A stretch of DNA of 7,058 bases from Candidatus Cloacimonadota bacterium (GTDB lineage Bacteria > Cloacimonadota > Cloacimonadia > Cloacimonadales > TCS61), in NCBI GenBank assembly GCA_023133395.1, contig JAGLWO010000173.1:1-7058 (forward strand), in the 5' to 3' direction. The notes below the pieces were generated by a model that had not been told where the DNA came from, did no database searches, and saw only the letters and a list, made by a program, of their open reading frames with translations. Within the stretch, counting starts at the first letter, position 1. Every line of letters starts with the position of its first letter. Below, in pieces: positions 1 to 4,772 of this stretch. The position numbers and the translations under genes were made by a program.

Positions 1-2777
1 CCTTGCAGCTTGGTTACCATTGGGATTATTGAATTATCAGCATTTATCGGAATATATTCCACAATTTCGGAAGCTTCGGATTCCATTTCAAATTGATTTA
101 CTGTTGTAATATAAAACTGGTAATAGCCCACTATGGGAATAACATACTCATAAGCTGTTCCAACTGTTGTATCTAAAACTTCAAAGAAACTTCCTTCGAA
201 AGAATGGTAAATATTAAAATAACTGAAATCATTGATATTCGGCATATCCCAGGTGATTAGAATCTCATCTTCAACACTTGTCAGAGTTACATTATCCGGG
301 GCAGGAGGAGTTTGAGGTACTGCACCAAAAGTCATTGTACCATAGTCTGTCGGATTGAATAGATTTATATTATCCAATGGCCACCAGCCGTCAAATCCAT
401 GCGGGTCAGGCGCATTATCATCCAATACGAAAATCCCCAGACTTGATTCATTCTGAGCACTCGGATTTATCTCCCAAGTTTCAGTTCCGATAGGAACCAT
501 AAATTCATACACCAGGTAACTGGCATCCACAGAAACTGCAATCTGGGGGTTGGTAAGATACATTACATTTCCAACTCCCCCTGTATTATAAATTGGACGA
601 TATTTAATAACACTACCGGAAGCATAATAAGCAGCCCAGTAATTCCCTTCTGAATCATCTCCTGAGGGTGGAAATACTCCGTCATTATTATCATCGATAT
701 AAAGTGCAACCTCATCATGGTCTTCCAGAATGGTATCGTTGTAGTTTATGTATGCCACATAAAGCTCGGTCATATCTTCATTCATCTTGAAATAGCCGAT
801 CACACTACCAATTGGTTGGATTGTATTATCATGCGTTCCCCAGAAATCAGAAGTATCCATCATAAAAGCATCATCCCATTCTCCTGCTGATATCTCTCCA
901 TCTATAACAGGAGTAGTTCCCACATAAACACTAATTTCATCAACTACAAATCCCGTGCTTATCCATCCTTCCGCTTCATTGGAATAAGGACTCTGAAAAC
1001 CGCCGGTCAACTCGGCTGTAACCACATAATAGTAATTTACCAAGGGCAATGCCTGATCATCGGTATAAGAAAGTTCTTCTGGACCTACGGTAGCAAACGG
1101 AGTTTCGGGATATGGTTCCTGCTCATACACTTTCCTGTAGATATTATAACCCTGTGGATCACCGGAAATTGGTGCATCCCAATTCAGTTCAACCGTGATT
1201 CCGCTTGCCTGGCTGGCTGTGAGGTTTTCGGGTGGCGAACCAATCGAATAAAGGGTTATCTCTCCCAGATCATTCGTTTGCCCTTCTACTACAACAACAT
1301 TCGGTATATTACCTGGAACATAACCGATTTTTGAAAATTCCACATTATAAGTTCCTTCCGGAACGTTATTGATGTTATAATTTCCATCATAATCTGTATA
1401 ATCAAAATAACCGTTCAATGCGGAGATTTCTACTTTCACACCTGAATTATCATCCGTTCCGTCCAAATTTACCGTACCAGTGATAAATCCACCACCAAGA
1501 TCACAATCTATAGAATATAAATTGCCACCACTTCCCATTATCCTCATATGAACGGCTTTCCCACCGGTTGTACAGAATGAACCATCGGAAGCCATATCGA
1601 CAGATACAAGTGAACCGGGTGTATTAATATCGAAAACAGGTATATTACTGTTTCTTCGGAAAAGAAAGAAATCTGGTGTACTATTATCAAGAGGTCCCCA
1701 GCACGCAGCAGCAATAAGCGAGCCATCATCATTCATATCGATATCAATAGCATAATCTCCAACATTCTCATAAACCCAGATAGGAGTGGGAGAGTATGTA
1801 TTGAACAGGTAAATTTCGCCATTATAACCACCAGTAATAAAAACCAGTGTACCAACCGCAATAGTACTTCCATCAGCAGAGACACACATTCCTCCGATCC
1901 AGGCAGAACTGCCACCACCACCAACGTGGAAATTCCATTTTTCTTCGTAAGTCTCGAGTGTCTCGTTATATTCATAAACTTGAACATAACCCGCATAATC
2001 CCCATTCACGATAATGGAAGCATCATACGACATTGCCGGTGGATTCTGATTGTATTCGGGTGCTTCAAAGATTATAGAGCCATCATCGGCATTCAGAACC
2101 CACATTGCACTGATTCCGCCATATTGAGTTAAAATTAGTGTTGAACCATCACCGCTGATAACTAGATTTCCAACTCCACCATCAAATGAAACACTCCAGT
2201 TTGGAGTAGGAATTCCAACATCATAAGATTCAACTAACGCTCTATCCTGTCCGCTGTCATAAACTCCAAGAAATATAACGGTTCCATCAGTATTAAAAGC
2301 AATTCCCCTAATTGAACCTGCAGCAGTAAATTCCCAGGTTGGAGAAGAAGAAGAGGGATCAAATACCTTCAGGGTACTTCCATCTGCAAGCGCAAGAACA
2401 CTACCATCTTCCGTCATAATTACCGGATAGTCAAAATCCGCATTATTGACAGCGTGTTCCCATACAGGAGTTGAATTATCCTGATAAAGTGAAGCTCTTT
2501 CATCATTCAGATACCATCCTACAAATGATTGACCTGTGGTTTGTGAAACTGCTAATTTTCCTGAGATTGCTGCAGGGTCAGAAGTTTGCCAGAGCAGTTC
2601 AACCCGATTATCCCTGCTTTCGAAAGAACTTTTTTCGACATTAAAATTTGAATGTGCTTTTTCGATCTTCACAACTTTTGAACCTATTTCTGGAATAGTT
2701 TCAATTTGCTGCATTTGAACTGCCAGTAAACTTTGAACTACTAAACATACAAAAAGAAAGATAATAATTTTTTTCAT
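1..2777 (-). CDS. Large secreted multidomain protein (beta-propeller, carboxypeptidase-regulatory-like, FN3, CBM9-like, FN3), 3' end outside window
   Basis: One open frame of 925 codons runs from ATG at 2777 to the window edge without a stop. The start is set by AGGGAGG (2790-2784) six bases upstream and by a signal peptide in residues 1-21 (MKKIIIF..., a hydrophobic core, then LLA). Seen in order: eight degenerate ~45-residue repeats with W/F anchors and 'DGS' turns (about 63-426), a probable beta-propeller; a carboxypeptidase-regulatory-like beta-sandwich (428-510, GTVNLDGTDDNSGVKV... VPEGTYNVEFSKIGY); an FN3 domain (515-603, PPENLTAS...YYYVVTAEL); a CBM9/DOMON-like domain (622-818, opening VIDGEISAGEWDDA, with ELYVAYIN and LYIDDNNDGVF); and a second FN3 (824-908). 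The last residues, TKLQG, are what normally precedes NYPNPFNP in T9SS-type sorting tails, so export to the cell surface is inferred. It is last in a probable four-gene operon, 31 bases after the 73-residue ORF. No catalytic motif is visible; a carbohydrate or surface-binding role is only a guess. Confidence 0.93.
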   Translation of the reverse strand, partial: MKKIIIFLFVCLVVQSLLAVQMQQIETIPEIGSKVVKIEKAHSNFNVEKSSFESRDNRVELLWQTSDPAAISGKLAVSQTTGQSFVGWYLNDERASLYQDNSTPVWEHAVNNADFDYPVIMTEDGSVLALADGSTLKVFDPSSSSPTWEFTAAGSIRGIAFNTDGTVIFLGVYDSGQDRALVESYDVGIPTPNWSVSFDGGVGNLVISGDGSTLILTQYGGISAMWVLNADDGSIIFEAPEYNQNPPAMSYDASIIVNGDYAGYVQVYEYNETLETYEEKWNFHVGGGGSSAWIGGMCVSADGSTIAVGTLVFITGGYNGEIYLFNTYSPTPIWVYENVGDYAIDIDMNDDGSLIAAACWGPLDNSTPDFFLFRRNSNIPVFDINTPGSLVSVDMASDGSFCTTGGKAVHMRIMGSGGNLYSIDCDLGGGFITGTVNLDGTDDNSGVKVEISALNGYFDYTDYDGNYNINNVPEGTYNVEFSKIGYVPGNIPNVVVVEGQTNDLGEITLYSIGSPPENLTASQASGITVELNWDAPISGDPQGYNIYRKVYEQEPYPETPFATVGPEELSYTDDQALPLVNYYYVVTAELTGGFQSPYSNEAEGWISTGFVVDEISVYVGTTPVIDGEISAGEWDDAFMMDTSDFWGTHDNTIQPIGSVIGYFKMNEDMTELYVAYINYNDTILEDHDEVALYIDDNNDGVFPPSGDDSEGNYWAAYYASGSVIKYRPIYNTGGVGNVMYLTNPQIAVSVDASYLVYEFMVPIGTETWEINPSAQNESSLGIFVLDDNAPDPHGFDGWWPLDNINLFNPTDYGTMTFGAVPQTPPAPDNVTLTSVEDEILITWDMPNINDFSYFNIYHSFEGSFFEVLDTTVGTAYEYVIPIVGYYQFYITTVNQFEMESEASEIVEYIPINADNSIIPMVTKLQ
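1500..2591 (-). repeat. Eight degenerate ~45-residue propeller-type protein repeats
   Basis: Within the large secreted protein, an anchor aromatic residue recurs at about residues 63 (W), 106 (W), 148 (W), 194 (W), 237 (F), 281 (W), 334 (W) and 382 (F). These are often preceded by Pro or 'TP' (TPVW, SPTW, TPNW, TPIW, IPVF). Each is followed some 15-30 residues later by a turn such as EDGS, TDGT, GDGS, YDAS, ADGS, DDGS or SDGS, and then a hydrophobic strand. The spacing of 42-53 residues fits blades of a 7- or 8-bladed propeller of the WD40/YVTN/PQQ-like kind. The repeats are visible at protein level only; the DNA is too diverged for recombination. The exact family is not assigned. Confidence 0.75.
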
Positions 2778-2783
2778 GATTTT

Positions 2784-2790
2784 CCTCCCT
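2784..2790 (-). promoter_or_regulatory. Ribosome binding site of the large secreted protein
   Basis: Minus-strand AGGGAGG lies six bases before the ATG at 2777, near-consensus in strength and spacing. It fixes the start and suggests high translation of the secreted protein independent of the weakly initiated ORF upstream. Confidence 0.85.
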
Positions 2791-2808
2791 TATTTACTTT
2801 ACTTTTTA

Positions 2809-3030
2809 TTATATAATTTTTTTATGTTTATTCATCAATATATTCAGATATATCCAATTGCTTCTTGCTTTGTAATACTGATATTGTTTATACGCGCTAA
2901 GATCTGTAACATCAGAACAACTTTTGAATAATTTCTTATCAAACCAATATCTTTTGATAACAATAATGGCATAAACAATAAAAAATATAAAATAGGCTAC
3001 AGGAAATAAAAAATAAATTACTGTATTCAA
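2809..3030 (-). CDS. Small membrane protein, 73 residues, TTG start
   Basis: I do not recognise this protein. It has one strongly hydrophobic stretch at residues 4-27 (VIYFLFPVAYFIFF...), followed by a Lys/Tyr-rich hydrophilic tail ending KHKKII. That fits a single-pass membrane protein with a basic cytoplasmic C-terminus. The start is uncertain: TTG at 3030 has only a weak upstream AAG, and it sits one codon (GAA) after the TAA of the 57-residue ORF in the same reading frame. It is therefore either translated by coupling or re-initiation, or is the second half of a ~130-codon gene interrupted by an in-frame TAA. Its stop is 31 bases before the secreted-protein gene, so co-transcription is likely. 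It is real if the operon view is right; a chance AT-rich ORF remains possible. Confidence 0.55.
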   Translation of the reverse strand: MNTVIYFLFPVAYFIFFIVYAIIVIKRYWFDKKLFKSCSDVTDLSAYKQYQYYKARSNWIYLNILMNKHKKII

Positions 3031-3033
3031 TTC

Positions 3034-3207
3034 TTAGATTTTATCAAAAAAATTCTTTTTGTGTTTATTTCTGCTTTTCCTGTCATCGATGTAAGCACCT
3101 TCATGTTTATGTTCTTCTTGAATTTTCAGAGCTTCCTGGATGTCATTCGTTCTGCCAAGAATTATATCTTTATTATTCTTAATGGTATATCGTTCCTTAT
3201 GTTTCAT
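3034..3207 (-). CDS. Small charged protein, 57 residues, unknown function
   Basis: The start ATG at 3207 follows a near-perfect AAGGAGAG with the right spacing, on the minus strand. The product begins MKHKERYTIKNNKD and continues ILGRTNDIQEALKIQEEHK, then HEGAYIDDRKSR and a very basic end, KHKKNFFDKI. It is hydrophilic with no signal peptide or membrane segment, so a cytoplasmic or nucleic-acid-associated protein is possible, but I recognise no family. It starts 17 bases after the 37-residue ORF ends, and that gap holds its ribosome binding site. The TAA stop is followed by one codon and then the TTG of the 73-residue ORF in the same frame. If that stop is a mutation or sequencing error, both form one protein with a basic cytoplasmic head and a membrane anchor. 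Confidence 0.65.
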   Translation of the reverse strand: MKHKERYTIKNNKDIILGRTNDIQEALKIQEEHKHEGAYIDDRKSRNKHKKNFFDKI

Positions 3208-3224
3208 TTACTCTCCTTATAATG

Positions 3225-3338
3225 TTAGAGTGATTTCTTTTCCTTTTTTTCTTTTTTTATCTTTCTTTTTTCTTTTAAAGAAAGTTTAGATTTTTTTTTA
3301 GTTTCATGTGTTCTCTTATCTTTTGACCTATGACTCAT
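3225..3338 (-). CDS. Tiny lysine-rich protein, 37 residues
   Basis: Minus-strand ATG at 3338 is preceded by CTGGAGG at ideal distance. The frame reads MSHRSKDKRTHETKKK, then SLKEKRKIKKEKKEKK and SL, then TAA. About half the residues are Lys or Arg (15 K, 3 R), with Glu scattered through the second half, so a charged helix that may bind nucleic acid or ribosomes is plausible. I have the impression of similar short 'KEKR..KK' hypothetical proteins in other bacteria but cannot name a family. It is the first gene after the leftward promoter, about 45 bases downstream of the expected transcription start. It is too short for usual gene-calling limits. The main doubt is low complexity in A-rich DNA; the ribosome binding site argues for a real gene. 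Confidence 0.65.
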   Translation of the reverse strand: MSHRSKDKRTHETKKKSKLSLKEKRKIKKEKKEKKSL

Positions 3339-3388
3339 TTTAACCTCCAGGTAAAATATTTTCTTTTCCTCTATTTCTTCTCAAAGTT

Positions 3389-3418
3389 ATTATGAACTAG
3401 ATTCTAAAAAAATGTCAA
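3389..3418 (-). promoter_or_regulatory. Sigma70-type promoter for the leftward small-ORF/secreted-protein operon
   Basis: Read on the minus strand, a perfect -35 TTGACA (3418-3413) is followed after 18 bases by the -10 box CATAAT (3394-3389), five of six matches to consensus. The predicted start of transcription is near 3382, giving a leader of about 45 bases before the 37-residue ORF. Confidence 0.75.
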
Positions 3419-3450
3419 ATAAAATAATTTTTAATTAAGATAAGGATTTC

Positions 3451-3466
3451 AAATTAAATTTAATTT
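3451..3466. repeat. 16-bp perfect palindrome between divergent promoters
   Basis: AAATTAAATTTAATTT equals its own reverse complement and lies close to midway between the leftward -35 (3413-3418) and the rightward -35 (3490-3495). The position suits an operator for a dimeric regulator acting on both units. It is composed only of A and T in AT-rich DNA, so chance is a real alternative. No second copy was noticed in the window. Confidence 0.35.
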
Positions 3467-3489
3467 AGGTGATTATTTTAGCTTTATTC

Positions 3490-3525
3490 TTGACAAATAT
3501 TTTTTAAACTAAAAAAAAGTAAATT
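3490..3525 (+). promoter_or_regulatory. Possible promoter for the lipoprotein-LysM unit
   Basis: A perfect TTGACA lies at 3490-3495, about 60 bases before the lipoprotein start. No good -10 box stands at the usual 16-19 bases; that stretch is mostly A. The nearest candidate, TAAATT (3520-3525), is 24 bases away. The -35 placement before a gene with a good ribosome binding site supports a promoter here, but the -10 element is unresolved. Confidence 0.4.
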
Positions 3526-3554
3526 AAGCATTAAAAAAATTTAAAGGAGATACT

Positions 3555-3806
3555 ATGAAAAATGTGTTAAAGTTATTAATCGGAATTTTAATTTTAATTT
3601 CCCTTCTTCTTTCTGCATGTGCTCCCCCCCCACCACCAGTTACTAAAGATCAGTTAGACACAGCAGAAAAAGAAGCAATTACTGAAGAAGAGAGTGCTTC
3701 AAAACTTCAAAGTGAAAAAAGCTCTCTTGAAGCAGAACTTTCCGAAAAAGAAGCTGAATTAAAAAGTTTAAAAGAATATCACCAAGAACTTCAGGTTGAA
3801 AAATAG
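3555..3806 (+). CDS. Small coiled-coil lipoprotein, 83 residues
   Basis: An N-terminal Lys, a hydrophobic core and the lipobox LLSAC place lipidated Cys at residue 22, so the mature protein is a lipoprotein anchored in the inner or outer membrane. Cys is followed by APPPPPV, a short proline linker, then from about residue 30 by an almost purely charged heptad-like helix (EKEAITEEESASKLQSEKSS...EAELKSLKEYHQELQVEK), predicted coiled coil. AAAGGAGA four bases upstream confirms the start. It lies nine bases before the LysM gene, whose ribosome binding site overlaps this stop codon, so the two are co-translated and may interact through their coiled coils to tether the envelope to peptidoglycan (inference). 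The size and shape recall Lpp-like or small spacer lipoproteins, but there is no recognisable family. The Pro codons contain an 8-base C run prone to slippage. Confidence 0.9.
   Translation: MKNVLKLLIGILILISLLLSACAPPPPPVTKDQLDTAEKEAITEEESASKLQSEKSSLEAELSEKEAELKSLKEYHQELQVEK
3624..3631 (+). repeat. C8 homopolymer just after the lipobox
   Basis: Eight consecutive C bases code the Pro residues after Cys22 of the lipoprotein, striking in such AT-rich DNA. Loss of one C puts the frame onto TAG about ten codons later; gain of one C leads to TAA even sooner. Either change would remove the coiled coil while leaving the signal peptide. Confidence 0.8.
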
Positions 3807-3815
3807 GAGTCAATT

Positions 3816-4703
3816 ATGAAAAAATTATTATTAATTTCGTTAGTAGCAATGTTAGTTATACCCATTGTTTTGCAAGCAAGAGTAACTTATCTTTCTGAAG
3901 AAGAATACAAAAAACTAAAGAAAAAAGAGAGACTCCATTACTGGGAAAACCTGGAAAATGACCTGGCAGACTTACAGCAAAGAAAAGCAGATGCAATAGC
4001 AAATCAAGAGAAATATTCAGCAGAAATAGAAACTCTTAAAGAAAAACTTGCTGTAGCAAATACAGAATACGATAAAGTTCACGATGAGATCCTCATGTTT
4101 CTTGGGGTTGATAAATCAGATTTTCCAGCAATTATGAGAAAAATCAAATACTTCAACAATCAAATTGCTAACTGGAACAAATTATCAGATAAAGAACTCT
4201 GGAAAGCAAAAAAGTCAGTTCGTGGAATGATAGCTGAATACAATGAATATAGAGAAACCAAGTATGCAAAAGTTCCGGACTTCAGAAAGGATTTCTCTGA
4301 TTTAGATAACAAGATAGTTAATCTGGGAAACAGCTTGGAAGCTGCTAAACCTAAATATTATGAAGACACCTATACTGTTGTGAAACACGATTGGCTTTCC
4401 AAAATTGCTAGATACAGTTTTATCTATAATGAAATGTCAAAATGGCCTATCATTTACAGAGCAAACCGTGACCAGATAAAAGATCCGAATCTAATTTATC
4501 CAGACCAAGTTCTGAAAATTCCTCGTGGTTTACCATATGAATGGAAAGTCTTTAAAGGTGAATGTCTGTGGAGAATAGCTTCCTATCCTGAAGTATATGA
4601 TAACGCTGCAAAATGGCCAAGGATCTTCAGAGCAAATAAAGATCAGATCAAAGATCCAGATCTGATATATCCAAACCAAATTTTTGAGATTCCAAGAGAT
4701 TAA
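3816..4703 (+). CDS. Periplasmic coiled-coil protein with two C-terminal LysM domains, 295 residues
   Basis: A signal peptide (MKKLLLISLV..., likely cut after about residue 21, VLQA) is followed by a charged helical region (about 25-95, LENDLADLQQRKADAIANQ..., predicted coiled coil). A linker of aromatic and charged helices (96-182) comes next, then two LysM modules at about 184-237 and 241-294. Each LysM carries WLSKIA or LWRIA, then KWP.I.RAN, DQIKDP.LIYP and a closing .IP. LysM binds N-acetylglucosamine chains, so the protein is expected to be exported and held on peptidoglycan; no enzymatic domain is present. AGGAG before ATG overlaps the stop of the lipoprotein gene, which supports a two-gene unit, and a terminator follows 15 bases after the stop. 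A structural or scaffold role in the envelope is inferred; a helper of cell-wall enzymes is an alternative. Confidence 0.92.
   Translation: MKKLLLISLVAMLVIPIVLQARVTYLSEEEYKKLKKKERLHYWENLENDLADLQQRKADAIANQEKYSAEIETLKEKLAVANTEYDKVHDEILMFLGVDKSDFPAIMRKIKYFNNQIANWNKLSDKELWKAKKSVRGMIAEYNEYRETKYAKVPDFRKDFSDLDNKIVNLGNSLEAAKPKYYEDTYTVVKHDWLSKIARYSFIYNEMSKWPIIYRANRDQIKDPNLIYPDQVLKIPRGLPYEWKVFKGECLWRIASYPEVYDNAAKWPRIFRANKDQIKDPDLIYPNQIFEIPRD
4365..4697 (+). repeat. Tandem LysM domain duplication
   Basis: The two LysM modules (4365-4526 and 4536-4697) are recent-looking copies. Both contain KWP, IxRAN, DQIKDPxLIYP and xIP at matching spacing, and the DNA around the two DQIKDP motifs is still clearly alike. 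The first halves (TYTVVKHDWLSKIA and EWKVFKGECLWRIA) have diverged more. Confidence 0.8.
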
Positions 4704-4718
4704 TTCGAATATTTTTAA

Positions 4719-4760
4719 GAAAGCCTCTCTGTTGTCTTCTGAAAAGGGAGGCTTTCTTTT
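4719..4760 (+). terminator. Intrinsic terminator after the LysM gene
   Basis: GAAAGCCTCTCT (4719-4730) pairs with AGGGAGGCTTTC (4745-4756) over 12 base pairs with a single G-T wobble, around a 14-base loop, and is followed by TTTT. The stem begins 15 bases after the LysM stop codon. The T tract is short, so some read-through into pgpH is likely, and no clear promoter for pgpH is visible after it. The 3' arm contains GGGAGG, a ribosome-binding-site-like string. Confidence 0.85.
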
Positions 4761-4772
4761 GTAAACAATCAA

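Noticed and set aside
1544..2132. Open frames opposite or out of frame to the large secreted protein (1544-1732, 1733-2005, 1926-2132)
   Set aside because: The minus-strand frame beginning at 2777 is open throughout and has clear domains and a ribosome binding site; the others are shadows with no start signals or protein-like composition.
2536..2718. Plus-strand ORF of 60 residues
   Set aside because: It lies antisense to the N-terminal part of the secreted protein, with no ribosome binding site or recognisable features.
3339..3554. Very AT-rich intergenic stretch as a replication origin
   Set aside because: No DnaA-box cluster or origin-type genes are seen; divergent promoters explain the region.
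4365..4697. Direct repeat as a CRISPR or mobile-element signature
   Set aside because: The repetition corresponds exactly to two LysM domains in frame, with no spacers or terminal inverted repeats.
4530..4772. Minus-strand ORF of 80 residues across the LysM end and terminator
   Set aside because: It is antisense to the second LysM domain and passes through the terminator stem; coding evidence is on the plus strand.
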